NCBI GenBank assembly: GCA_963422445.2
Contig: OY729512.2
Span: 3,472,001-3,536,000, forward strand
Length of the DNA: 64,000 bases
Direction of reading: 5' to 3'
DNA from: G963422445 sp963422445
Lineage (GTDB): Bacteria; Pseudomonadota; Alphaproteobacteria; Thalassobaculales; Thalassobaculaceae
The notes below the pieces were generated by a model that saw nothing but the letters and a program-made list of their open reading frames with translations, searched no databases and was not told the DNA's origin. Each line of letters opens with the position of its first letter. Within the stretch, counting starts at the first letter, position 1. A program made the position numbers and the translations under genes. Positions 16,794-25,786 of the stretch are shown piece by piece.

Positions 16794-19421
16794 TCAGAAG
16801 GCCGGCCTGACCTGGCGGCGGCGCTGCAACAGAATCACCAGTCCGAGCAGAACGAAGGCCGGAATATAGAAGATTTCCTTGGAGATTCGGTCGTTCTCAA
16901 CCTTGACTGCGGTCACCGTGACCGGAACGTCGGCATAGAAGTCGTAGGAATTCGAGAGATGTTCAAACCGGCTGCCGGGCAAAGGTTCTTCGAGCCGGAC
17001 GTCCTTGTCCTCAATGTTAACCAGGATACCGGATTTTTGAAGTCGCGCCGCGCCGTCTCCGGGCGCGCCGATCGGGATTGTCAGGCTGATTTCATCGATC
17101 TGGTCGGGATTGTCGTAATTGGGTCCGCTAATCGTAACGCGCAAATCCTTGCCGTCGTTCTGGTAGCCGGCGATGCGGAGGATTTCCGATCCTGGACGGT
17201 CGATGAACTCCGGCGCAACCCGGTCGAGCCAGAAGCCGGGCCTGAACAGGGTAAAGGCCACCAGCAGCAGGATGGCGGATTCCCAGAGCCGCGACCGCGC
17301 GAAGAAATACCGTTGCGTCGCCGCCGCGAACAGCATCATCGCGAGGACCGCGACGATGAAGACGAGGATCGCCTTGTACCAGGTTACGTCCATCATCAGC
17401 AGTTCGGTATTGAAGATGAACAGGAAGGGCAGGAGCGCGGTGCGTATGTCGTACAGGAAGCCCTGAACGCCGGTCTTGATTGGATCTCCGCCGGAAATAG
17501 CGGCTGCCGCGAATGCGGCAAGTCCCACTGGCGGCGTATCGTCGGCGAGAATTCCGAAATAGAAGACGAACAGATGCACTGCGACCAGCGGGACAATCAG
17601 CCCGCTTTTCGCGCCCAACGCTACGATCACCGGCGCCATCAATGACGAGACGACGATATAGTTCGCGGTTGTCGGCAGGCCCATTCCGAGAATCAGGCTC
17701 ATCACGGCGACCAGGACCAGCATCAGCAGCAGGCTGCCGCCAGACAGGACTTCGACAAATGCGCCGATGACTTGATGCGCGCCGGTAAGGGAGATGGTAC
17801 CGATGATGATACCGGCGGCGCCGGTGGCAATACCAATGCTGATCATGTTGCGAGCGCCGGAGATCATGCCGTCGACCCATTCCGAGAGCCCGTCCTGGAA
17901 GCGCCGGCCGATATCGAATTCTCCGCGGAAGAACGCCTTCAGAGGGTGTTGGGTGAGGGCGATGCCCGACATCAGGATGCAGGCCCAGAACGCTGCGAGG
18001 CGCGGCGATAGCTTGTCTGGAGTCGGCAGGATGCACCAGATCAGGACGATGATCGGCAGAAAGTAGAACAGACCGGTAATTGCGACATCGCCGGCCCGTG
18101 GCAGCATGTCGACCGGGGCGTCCGGATCGTCGACCGAAAGATCGGGATGCCTGGACGCCAGCCAGACCAGCACCAGATAGGTCACGACAACGATGATGGC
18201 AATAACCCAGAAGTTCAGTTCCGGAATTGCCGTGCGGATCCATGAATCGATGAAATAGACCAGGGCGAACAGGATGGCGATCCCGATGAAACCGGTCAGG
18301 AAGCCCAGGATCTTGCGTGATCCGGACAGCACTGAAGGGGGTTTGCGCAAACCCTTTAGGTCGAGCTTCAAGGCTTCAAGATGGACGATATAAACGAGAG
18401 CGATATAACTGACCAAAGCCGGCAGCAGGGCATGGCGCAACAGGTCAGTATAGGGAACGCCGGTGAATTCGGCGATCAGGAAGGCAGCAGCGCCCATCAC
18501 CGGCGGTGTCAGCTGGCCGTTGGTCGACGACGCGACCTCGACGGCACCGGCTTTCTCCGGCGACAGTCCAGTCCGTTTCATCAGCGGGATGGTGAAGGTG
18601 CCGGTGGTCACCGTATTGGCGATCGACGACCCGGAGTAGAGGCCGCTCATCGCCGATGCCACGACTGCGGCTTTCGCCGGTCCGCCACGCAGATGCCCGA
18701 GCAGAGCGAAAGCGAGCTTGATGAAATAGTTGCCGGCACCGGCTTTTTCGAGGATTGCCCCAAACAGGACGAACAGAAAGATCATGGTTGCCGATACGCC
18801 GAGCGCCACACCGAAGACGCCTTCGTTCTGCATCCAGTAGTGCCACATGGCCTTGCCGTATGACGCGCCCTTCCACTGGATGACATCCGGCAACCAGCGG
18901 GCGTCGCCAAAAAACACGTAAATCATGAAGATGCCGGTGATGACGACCAGGGGAAGGCCGAGCGCCCGGTAGACCGAGATCATCAGCACGATCAGGCCGA
19001 TCGACGAGAAAATCAGATCGGCGACGGTTGGCAGACCGGACCGGTCGGCGATGTTTGAAAAATTGACGACGATATAGAGACAGGAGACGACGATCAGCGC
19101 CCCGAGAAGCCAGTCGTACCAGGGAATCCGGTTGCGCGGGCTGGATTTGAGGAGCGGGAAGGCCATGGCGCCGAGAAAACCGGCGAAGGCGAGGTGGACG
19201 AGGCGGGCCGTCGAATCGGTAACGATGAAGAGGTTGGTGCCGGCGAGTTCAGCGAGATCGAAGGGTAGGGCCGAAGCGATGTAAAGCTGAAACACGGACC
19301 AGATGAATGCAACGACCGGAATGAGATTTTGTTGCCAGCCGGCCGGTTCGCGGCCTCCAGTATCGACGCTTGCGACCAGATCGTCGGCGGTGCCTGCTGC
19401 AGCTGCGGCCTCGGTTGTCAT
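16794..19421 (-). CDS. TRAP transporter fused permease (TAXI type) with C-terminal DUF3394 region
   Basis: A protein of about 875 residues combining the small and large TRAP permease domains in one polypeptide, as usual for TAXI systems. The start at 19421 follows GGGAG with good spacing; upstream codons lack support. Landmarks are GAGNYFIKLAFALLGHLRGGPAKAAVVASA followed by SGLYSGSSIANTVTTGTFTIPLM (about 235-290), VEVASSTNGQLTPPVMGAAAF (about 300-320) and the mirrored LGMGLPTTANYIVVSSLMAPV (about 590-610). The last about 150 residues form a soluble domain resembling DUF3394, ending in a final membrane helix and a basic tail. It is transcribed after the TAXI binding protein at 19522. Confidence 0.93.
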   Translation of the reverse strand: MTTEAAAAAGTADDLVASVDTGGREPAGWQQNLIPVVAFIWSVFQLYIASALPFDLAELAGTNLFIVTDSTARLVHLAFAGFLGAMAFPLLKSSPRNRIPWYDWLLGALIVVSCLYIVVNFSNIADRSGLPTVADLIFSSIGLIVLMISVYRALGLPLVVITGIFMIYVFFGDARWLPDVIQWKGASYGKAMWHYWMQNEGVFGVALGVSATMIFLFVLFGAILEKAGAGNYFIKLAFALLGHLRGGPAKAAVVASAMSGLYSGSSIANTVTTGTFTIPLMKRTGLSPEKAGAVEVASSTNGQLTPPVMGAAAFLIAEFTGVPYTDLLRHALLPALVSYIALVYIVHLEALKLDLKGLRKPPSVLSGSRKILGFLTGFIGIAILFALVYFIDSWIRTAIPELNFWVIAIIVVVTYLVLVWLASRHPDLSVDDPDAPVDMLPRAGDVAITGLFYFLPIIVLIWCILPTPDKLSPRLAAFWACILMSGIALTQHPLKAFFRGEFDIGRRFQDGLSEWVDGMISGARNMISIGIATGAAGIIIGTISLTGAHQVIGAFVEVLSGGSLLLMLVLVAVMSLILGMGLPTTANYIVVSSLMAPVIVALGAKSGLIVPLVAVHLFVFYFGILADDTPPVGLAAFAAAAISGGDPIKTGVQGFLYDIRTALLPFLFIFNTELLMMDVTWYKAILVFIVAVLAMMLFAAATQRYFFARSRLWESAILLLVAFTLFRPGFWLDRVAPEFIDRPGSEILRIAGYQNDGKDLRVTISGPNYDNPDQIDEISLTIPIGAPGDGAARLQKSGILVNIEDKDVRLEEPLPGSRFEHLSNSYDFYADVPVTVTAVKVENDRISKEIFYIPAFVLLGLVILLQRRRQVRPAF

Positions 19422-19483
19422 GAAGGTATCTCCCGGTGGATCGCGTTGCCGCGACTCCGAAATTTCGGGCATCAAAGATAAGG

Positions 19484-19514
19484 ACCGCCGGGACGGCCAA
19501 TCCGTCCCGGCGGT
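19484..19514 (-). promoter_or_regulatory. intercistronic hairpin between TAXI binding protein and permease
   Basis: Two perfect 13-base arms (19484-19496 and 19502-19514, ACCGCCGGGACGG and its complement) with a 5-base loop lie just after the binding-protein stop and before the permease. Such hairpins commonly stabilise the binding-protein part of the message or attenuate transcription so that it exceeds the permease. Inference from position. Confidence 0.6.
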
Positions 19515-19521
19515 ACAGGTC

Positions 19522-20481
19522 TTACATCCAGCCACGCTCCTTGTAATACTTGGCGGCGCCCGGATGCAGCGGCGCCGAGAGCGAATCCCGGATCATCTCG
19601 GCTTCGCTCAGATTGCCGAAAGCGGGATGCAGTTTCCTGAAGGCGTCAAAATTGTCGAAGACGGCCTTGACGACGGTGTAGACCACATGGTCCGGGACAT
19701 CGGCGGAGGTCACGAAGGTTGCCCCGACGCCGAATGTGACGATGTCGTCCGCGTTGTTGTACATGCCGGCCGGAATACGGGCGACACGATAATAGGGATT
19801 GTCGGCGACCAGTTTGTCGATAGCCGGTGCGACGGCATTGACCAGATGGCTGGCACAGCTCGCAATCGATTCCTGGGTCAGGGCTGACGGGTGTCCGACC
19901 AGCCAGAAATAGGCATCGATCTTGCCGTCGCAAAGCGCCTGGCCGGTTTCGGCGGATTTCATCTGGGCCGCCAGCTTGAGGTCATTGCGGCTCCAGCCCA
20001 TCGTGGCCTCGATCACTTCGTAAGTGCCGAGCGTGCCCGATCCCGGATTGCCGATATTGACCCGTTTGCCCTTGAAGTCGGTGATGTTGTCGATACCCGA
20101 ATCGTCACGGGCGATGATTGTCACCGGCTCAGGATGGACCGAGAACACGGCCCGCAGTTTGTCGAATTTGCCCTTGTCGGCGAATTTCGAAGTTCCGTTA
20201 TAGGCATGATACTGCCAGTCCGACTGGGCGACACCGAATTCGAGTTCGCCCGCGCGAATAGTATTGATATTGTAGATCGAGCCGCCGGTCGACTCGGCCG
20301 AGCACCGGATGCCGTGGGTCTTGCGGTCGCGGTTCACGAGACGGCAGATTGCGCCGCCAGTCGGGTAATAGACACCGGTGACGCCACCGGTTCCGATGGA
20401 TATGAACTGCTGGTCGGCGGCATTGGCAAAACCGGCAGTTCCAAGTGCCAGTGTCATGGCACCTACAAGATGTTTGATCAT
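19522..20481 (-). CDS. TAXI-family TRAP transporter solute-binding protein
   Basis: A 319-residue secreted protein with a short signal peptide (MIKHLVGAMTLALGTAGFANA). The diagnostic TAXI N-terminus FISIGTGGVTGVYYPTGGAICRLVNR follows at once, with TGGSIYNINTIRAGELEFGVAQSDW near residue 65. FKGKRVNIGNPGSGT near 135 and WLVGHPS near 190 are family motifs. GGGAGATCTCAA precedes the ATG. It delivers its ligand, likely an organic acid or amino acid, to the fused permease encoded next. Its upstream region shares a 14-base motif with the acyl-CoA ligase promoter region. Confidence 0.93.
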   Translation of the reverse strand: MIKHLVGAMTLALGTAGFANAADQQFISIGTGGVTGVYYPTGGAICRLVNRDRKTHGIRCSAESTGGSIYNINTIRAGELEFGVAQSDWQYHAYNGTSKFADKGKFDKLRAVFSVHPEPVTIIARDDSGIDNITDFKGKRVNIGNPGSGTLGTYEVIEATMGWSRNDLKLAAQMKSAETGQALCDGKIDAYFWLVGHPSALTQESIASCASHLVNAVAPAIDKLVADNPYYRVARIPAGMYNNADDIVTFGVGATFVTSADVPDHVVYTVVKAVFDNFDAFRKLHPAFGNLSEAEMIRDSLSAPLHPGAAKYYKERGWM

Positions 20482-20538
20482 TTGAGATCTCCCGAGAATT
20501 TGACCGGTTGGTTTGGCCGGTCTCCAGTTTGATGAAGA

Positions 20539-20552
20539 CTAACACGAATACG
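20539..20552 (-). promoter_or_regulatory. 14-base motif shared with the acyl-CoA ligase promoter region
   Basis: CGTATTCGTGTTAG on the minus strand, 57 bases before the TAXI binding-protein ATG and identical to 12596-12609. TTGTGT lies 16 bases before TGTTAG here, so the motif could overlap a promoter -10 region. Confidence 0.35.
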
Positions 20553-20750
20553 TGCGTTTGACACAATTTGTGGCGGACGATCCTTGGACCGGGTCTGGAA
20601 GAGCCTGATTGGCCGCCAGTTGTCCGGAGCGGATATCATCGCACGAGACCGGGCAATCGGTAAGTAGCAAGGCTTTGGATTTGATCAGCGGATTGCGCGA
20701 TGTGGTGTGGCGGTCATACGCCGCAGGTGCCCTGTAAGGGGCGGCCGGAG

Positions 20751-21066
20751 CCCGACAGCGAACTTCGGGACACCGGGAACATCTCCTTGTCGCCCGGAAC
20801 GGTGCTGCCGCTTTCAATGGAATTCTGGCCGGACAAACCCAACGACCGGTTGGTTAATGCCTTCCGGAGCGACATCGACGCCTGGATCACGCGCGAGGTG
20901 CTGCCTCATGTACCCGATGCGTGGGCGGATTGCTGGAAAACCAGGGTTGGCCGCGAAACCTGATCAACCGGCATTTCCACGTCTACAAGCCGCCGCGACC
21001 CTGGACGAGATCGAGGCGGACATCATTAGGCTCGAAGGGGAGATTGCCGATCTGCCGAAGGGACTA
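20751..21066 (+). pseudogene. 3' remnant of a type I restriction-modification methylase subunit (HsdM-like), cut by IS copy B
   Basis: The translation PDSELRDTGNISL, EFWPDKPNDRLVNAF, REVLPHVPDAW and KTRVGRE, continuing in another frame as NRHFHVYKPPRP and then DEIEADIIRLEGEIADL, matches the C-terminal end of HsdM-type N6-adenine methylases. In those proteins VLPHVPDAW, a KVGYE-like motif, NRHF and PPRPLEEIEADI occur in this order. It is split by at least two frameshifts near 20960 and 21000 and ends at IS copy B. No HsdS or HsdR remains in the window, and the catalytic NPPF domain is missing. It is a dead fragment of a lost restriction system. Confidence 0.72.
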
Positions 21067-21067
21067 A

Positions 21068-22249
21068 GGATTGTCTGAACAAGTCGGCTCTGGCACAATT
21101 GGTTTTTTGGTGACGGAGTGGAATGCGAGTCATGGAGCAAGCGATGTCTGCGGAGCTGGAGCACGACCTGAAGACGCGTCGGACGCGGCGCGAGGTCTTT
21201 CTCGAGACGATGGACGGGCTGGTTCCCTGGGAGCGACTGGAGGCCCGCATCGAGCCGTTCTACCCGAAGGCCGGTCGCGGTCGGCGGCCTTATCCGCTGA
21301 GCGTGATGCTGCGGGTGCACAGCGTTGCAGCTGTTCTACAATCTGAGCGACCTTGGGATGGAGGACCTGCTCTACGAGGTGGAGTCGGTACGGCGGTTTG
21401 TGGGGTTGCGCCTCTCGGGTGCGCTGCCTGACGAGACGACGATCCTGCATTTCCGCCACTTGCTGGAGACGCATGGTCTGGGTGAGACGCTGTTCGAGGA
21501 GATCAACGCACATCTGGCCTCTCTCGGACACCGCTTGAGCAAGGGGACGATCGTGGACGCGAGTCTCATTGCCGCGCCGTCGTCGACGAAGAACCGCAAG
21601 GGCGAGCGGGACCCGGAGATGCATCAGACGAAGAAGGGCAATCAGTGGCATTTCGGGATGAAGGCGCACATCGGGGTGGATGCGCAGTCGGGCTTGACGC
21701 ACAGCGTGGAGACGACGCCGGCGAATGTCTCGGATGTGGCGACGGCGCACGCGCTGTTGCACGGGGGCGAGGAGCAGGTGTGGGGTGACGCGGGCTATCA
21801 GGGGGTGGACAAGCGCGCGGAGAACCGGGACACGGACGTGGACTGGGAGGTGGCGATGAAGCCCGGCAAGCGCCGGGGGCTGGACAAGGCGGGCCCGGAG
21901 GCGGCGGCGGAGAGGCGCAAGGCGTCGGTTCGGGCCAAGGTGGAGCATCCGTTCCTGTATGTGAAGCGCCACTTCGGTTACGCGAAGGTGCGCTATCGGG
22001 GGCTGGCGAAGACCACGCAACGCATCGCCGTGCTGCTCGGGTTCACCAATCTGCTCATCGCGGGGCGCGGCGCCACCGCCTGACGTGGGGGGAGTCCGTC
22101 CGTAACCGCCGCAAGGCGGCGGTTACGGACGGCTCGGGCATCAAAATCCCCATTTCCTGGCACGACAACACGTCCCCGATGGGCTCTGGTGTTTCATCCA
22201 CGGGCCACGACACCCGTATACACAAAAAACCGACTTGTTCAGACAATCC
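21068..22249 (+). mobile_element. IS5-group insertion sequence, copy B
   Basis: An 1182-base element with ends GGATTGTCTGAAC and GTTCAGACAATCC. The left target repeat is CTAA (21064-21067); the right one reads CTAG because another IS (IS D) is inserted at that position. If IS D and one A are removed, the right flank becomes CTAA, matching the left. The element truncates the HsdM-like remnant. Confidence 0.9.
21123..22083 (+). pseudogene. IS5-group transposase copy B, disrupted by a one-base insertion
   Basis: The first about 70 codons (21123 to about 21330) match copy A, then an extra T near 21333 (CACAGCGTTGCAGC where copy A has CACTGCGTGCAGC) shifts the frame. The rest of the DDE domain, with DASLIAAPS, GDAGYQG and VEHPF, continues intact in the other frame from about 21325 to 22083. 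No full-length product is made unless rare frameshifting occurs. Confidence 0.88.
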
Positions 22250-22252
22250 CTA

Positions 22253-23098
22253 GATAGTGTCGTCACGAAATACCAGCCCAGAGCGCCAGACACCGGATCT
22301 GCACCGCGGCGAGGAACGATGCGGCATTCTTGGCGTATCGCGTGGCAATCCCACGCCAACGCTTGAGCCACAGAAACGCGTTCTCCACCAAATGCCGGTG
22401 CCGGTAGAGATGGACATCATACGCTCTGGGGTGCTTGCGGTTGCGCTTCGGCGGAACCGCTGGAATGACTTCATGCTCCCCACAATAAGACAGGATGGCA
22501 TTCGTGTCATAGGCCTTGTCCGCCAACAAATACTCGGCATCTATCCCTTCAATCAGCTCGACCGCTTGACTGCAATCTGCTGCCGTCCCCTCGGTCACCA
22601 ACACCCGCACCGGCATCCCATGCGCGTCCACAGCCAGGTGCAGCGTCGTGTTCAGCCCCCTTTTGTGCGATCCATCGCCTGATTGCCGCCGACCGCACCG
22701 CTCGCATGGGGATGGACCTTGAGATGACTGGCGTCAATCATCAGCCACTCATCGTCCGGCTCATCCACCAGATGCTCCAGCAACGCCCCCCAGAGCCCCT
22801 TGTCCCGCCAGCGACAGAACCGACGATGGGTATTTTTCCAGTCTCCATAGTCTGGCGGCAAATCACGCCAGGGAGCGCCGGTACGCAGAATCCAGAAGAC
22901 AGCATTAATGAACCGTCGATTATCCTGCGCCACCCCACCCCAACTTCCCGCTCGGCCAGGCAGATGAGGCTCCAACAACAGCCAGACCCTGTCCGAAATG
23001 TCGTGACGCCGATGAGCCAATCCCATGAGTCGCCTCCAAGAACCATCGAGTGAGTTCGACAGATAGTACAGATAAACATCACTCATGACGACACTATC
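22253..23098 (-). mobile_element. IS5-family (IS427-type) insertion sequence D
   Basis: An 846-base element with 13-base perfect terminal inverted repeats, GATAGTGTCGTCA on the left (22253-22265) and its complement on the right (23086-23098). It sits directly against IS copy B. The flanks CTA on the left and AAGTG on the right suggest insertion within the CTAA target repeat left by copy B. Confidence 0.85.
22263..23086 (-). CDS. IS5-family transposase made from two overlapping frames (probable -1 frameshift)
   Basis: Frame 1 (22652-23086) encodes the N-terminal DUF4096-like part with FINAVFWILRTGAPWRDLPPDYG and the first catalytic Asp in LMIDASHLKVHPHASG. It ends TKGG-stop. Frame 2 (to 22263) continues with LHLAVDAHGMPVR, the second Asp in LLADKAYDT and the Glu in HLVENAFLWLKRWRG. 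The frames join at ACAAAAGGGGGC (plus-strand 22656-22666); a -1 slip on A-AAA-GGG gives KRGLNTTLHLAVD and restores one DDE protein of about 275 residues. This layout is normal for IS427-type elements, so the gene is probably functional. Confidence 0.85.
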
Positions 23099-23399
23099 AA
23101 GTGTGTACTTTATTTGATTAACCTGAATTTACGCAAGATAATTTTCTAATCGATGATGCAAAATGCGCTAACTGCATTGATCCTTGCGGACCCGAAAAAT
23201 TCGGTAACGCTGCACAATCCCTTGCGTCCCGACTTTCCTGGCGACCGTTAATACGGGCATAGCCGGACATCAGATCATGTGCCGCGCTCATAACCCTTTG
23301 CAAACGCAGTGTGAACCGGTCAATTGGAATATCCAGACCCATTGTGGGCCGTACGTCCAAGAATAATCCTGAGCCCCTTGAAATCCGTCTCTGTAAAAT
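23099..23399. other. intergenic region, no gene seen
   Basis: About 300 bases, relatively AT-rich beside IS D, lying downstream of the leftward acyl-CoA ligase. Short frames lack support. Confidence 0.5.
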
Positions 23400-25028
23400 C
23401 TATTCGATTGCCCGAGCCTGCTCGCGCAGGACAAACTTCTGGATCTTGCCGGTTGACGTCTTTGGCAAATCCTGAAAGACAACCCGGCGGGGTGCCTTGT
23501 AATGCGCAAGATTGTCGCGGCACCACGCAATGACCGCGGCCTCGTCCAGAGCCCCTTTCTGGCCGGGCACCATGGTCACAAAAGCACAGGGAGTCTCGCC
23601 CCAGGTCGCGTCCGGGCGCGCGACCACTGCGGCTTCCATGATCTGCGGATGCTTGTACAAGACTTCCTCGACTTCCAGCGATGAAATGTTTTCGCCGCCG
23701 GAGATGATGATATCCTTGGACCGGTCCTTGATTTCGGCATAGCCGTCGGGATGCATCACCGCAAGATCGCCGCTGTGGAACCAACCACCGGCGAACGCTT
23801 CGTCGGACGCTGCCCGGTTCTTCAAATACCCTTTCATCACGGTGTTACCACGCAGCCAGATCTCGCCGACCGTCGCACCGTCCCGCAACACATCAAACCC
23901 GGTCTGGGGATTGACCACACGGAATCCCTCCACGGTCGGATAACCGACTCCCTGCCGCGCCATCCTGGCCGCCCGCGATGTCAGGTCGAGATCATCCCAT
24001 TCCGGCGGCCAGGCGCACAGACCGGACGGACCGTATGTTTCGGTCAGACCGTAGAGATGGGTCACCTCGAAGCCCAGTTGTTCCATCCCCTCGATAACCG
24101 CGCTCGGTGGTGCTGCCCCGCCGGTTGCAATCCGGACCCGATGATCAATACGACGCTTCACTGCATCCGGCGCATGCACCAGCATATTAAGAACGATCGG
24201 TGCAGCGCACATATGGCTGACGCGATGGACCGCGATGCTCGCAAAGATTTCGGCTGCTTCGACCCCACGCAGGCAAACATGGGTTCCACCGACCGCGGTC
24301 ACGGCCCAGGGAAAGGTCCAGCCATTGCAATGGAACAGCGGCAACGTCCACAAATACCGGCTCGACGGTTCAAGACCAAAAGCCACGGCATTGCCCATCG
24401 CGCTCAGAAATCCTCCACGATGATGGAACATCACACCTTTCGGATTCCCGGTTGTTCCTGATGTGTAGTTCAGGGCCAGAGAATCCCATTCTCCAGTCGG
24501 GCGCTGCCAGTCATCCGTCGCGTCGCCCTCCGCCAGGAAGCTCTCGTAATCAACCCCGAGGACTGTCCCCTCCGTGGTTAGCGGATCATCAATCCCGATC
24601 ACTACCGGCGGCGTCTCCATCAGTGCCAGAGCGTCCTGCATCAGCGGCGCAAATGCACGGTCAACCAGCACCAGACGGGCCCCGCCATGGCCGAGGATAA
24701 ATGCGATACTCTCGGCATCAAGCCGATAGTTCAGCGCATTCAGCACCGCACCGGCCATAATGACCCCGTAATGCGCTTCCAGCATCGCCGGTGTGTTCGG
24801 CGCGATGATCGAAACCACATCGCCACGACCGATACCGCACCGGACCAGTGCCGACGCAAGACAGCGGCTGCGCCGCCGGAACTCACGATAGACGACCTGT
24901 CGATCACCATGGATCACCGCAACCTTGTTCGGCCAGATCGCGGCCGACCGCTCAAGGAAATCGGCCGGGGTCAGGGGCGTGTAGTTCGCCGCATTGGCAC
25001 CAAGGCCTTCTTCATATATCGTCATCAC
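23400..25028 (-). CDS. AMP-dependent acyl-CoA ligase, DmdB/medium-chain type
   Basis: A 542-residue ANL-family ligase. The P-loop NYTSGTTGNPKGVMFHHRG is at about 188-206, and the LYGLTETYGP adenylate motif near 325 and the GDLAVMHPDGYAEIKDRSKDIIISGGENI core at about 420-448 are intact, as is the C-terminal STGKIQKFVLRE lysine. The sequence style, including YRDLNYRLDAESI-like loops and LPLFHCNGWTFPW, fits the group that includes methylmercaptopropionate-CoA ligase DmdB and medium-chain acyl-CoA ligases. No dmdC or dmdD is present, so DMSP breakdown is only one possibility. It is divergent from the FrnE-like gene, with 82 bases between starts. Confidence 0.88.
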   Translation of the reverse strand: MMTIYEEGLGANAANYTPLTPADFLERSAAIWPNKVAVIHGDRQVVYREFRRRSRCLASALVRCGIGRGDVVSIIAPNTPAMLEAHYGVIMAGAVLNALNYRLDAESIAFILGHGGARLVLVDRAFAPLMQDALALMETPPVVIGIDDPLTTEGTVLGVDYESFLAEGDATDDWQRPTGEWDSLALNYTSGTTGNPKGVMFHHRGGFLSAMGNAVAFGLEPSSRYLWTLPLFHCNGWTFPWAVTAVGGTHVCLRGVEAAEIFASIAVHRVSHMCAAPIVLNMLVHAPDAVKRRIDHRVRIATGGAAPPSAVIEGMEQLGFEVTHLYGLTETYGPSGLCAWPPEWDDLDLTSRAARMARQGVGYPTVEGFRVVNPQTGFDVLRDGATVGEIWLRGNTVMKGYLKNRAASDEAFAGGWFHSGDLAVMHPDGYAEIKDRSKDIIISGGENISSLEVEEVLYKHPQIMEAAVVARPDATWGETPCAFVTMVPGQKGALDEAAVIAWCRDNLAHYKAPRRVVFQDLPKTSTGKIQKFVLREQARAIE

Positions 25029-25110
25029 TCACCGTTTCACGACAGCATCACAGCAATGTTTGCCCCTTTGCCGCGTCCGTCAAGAGGCACCGCAGCCTGA
25101 AAGGCCGACA

Positions 25111-25758
25111 ATGGTCCACATTGACTTGTTTGCCGATGTCATCTGTCCGTGGTGCCTGATCGGCAAATGTCGCCTAGAACGCGCCATGACGAAGCGGCCG
25201 GAAGTCGATGTCGCAATTCACTGGCGCGCGTTCCAGCTCAATCCCGACATGCCTCCCGAAGGCATGCCGCGAGACCATTACCTAGCGGCCAAGTTCGGCG
25301 GGGTAGCTCGCAGCCAGCAGGTCTATGACCGCATTGCCGCTGCGGCAGAGGCCGAAGGCCTTGACATCGATTTCGGACGTATCGCCCGCACTCCGAATAC
25401 CGTCGCCGCGCACCGGTTAATCGCCTGGTCCAGACAGCAACAGCAGGACGATATCGTCGTCGAGGCCCTGTTCCAAGCCTATTTTCAAGACGGACGTGAT
25501 ATTGGCACGACGACAACCCTGACCGATATCGCAACCGAAAGCGGCCTTGACCGCGATGCCGCAGAGGCCTATCTCGCTTCTGACGACGGTCTGGAGTCGG
25601 TCACCGCCGAGACCCGCTTCGCCTACGAAAACGGCATTACCGGCGTTCCCTGCTTCATCATCAATCGGCGCTATGCAGTCACCGGCGCGCAGGATCCGGA
25701 AGCCTTCGTCCCGCTTTTCGATCTTGGCGAATCCGAAAACAGCGACACTTCGCCCTGA
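25111..25758 (+). CDS. DsbA-family oxidoreductase, FrnE/2-hydroxychromene-2-carboxylate isomerase-like
   Basis: A 215-residue thioredoxin-fold protein without a signal peptide, so cytoplasmic. The motif FADVICPWCLIGKCRLE (residues 5-21) holds the CPWC active site typical of FrnE, and HWRAFQLNPDMP near 37 is a family hallmark. GITGVPCFIINRRYAVTGAQ near 180 contains the cis-proline. FrnE-type proteins are thiol-disulfide oxidoreductases or act in polyketide or oxidative-stress pathways. The ATG at 25111 is preferred; the longer upstream frame runs into the divergent ligase start. The IS427-like element begins 28 bases after the stop. Confidence 0.88.
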   Translation: MVHIDLFADVICPWCLIGKCRLERAMTKRPEVDVAIHWRAFQLNPDMPPEGMPRDHYLAAKFGGVARSQQVYDRIAAAAEAEGLDIDFGRIARTPNTVAAHRLIAWSRQQQQDDIVVEALFQAYFQDGRDIGTTTTLTDIATESGLDRDAAEAYLASDDGLESVTAETRFAYENGITGVPCFIINRRYAVTGAQDPEAFVPLFDLGESENSDTSP

Positions 25759-25786
25759 TGTCGATCAACGCGCCCGGCGGTCTCTA

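Noticed and set aside
20700..20963. Independent 87-residue gene
   Set aside because: The sequence matches the end of a type I methylase and is part of a longer decayed gene, not a new small protein.
23400..25028. Assignment of a DMSP demethylation pathway
   Set aside because: Only a DmdB-like ligase is present; no dmdA, dmdC or dmdD are in the window, so the name was not used as a gene symbol.
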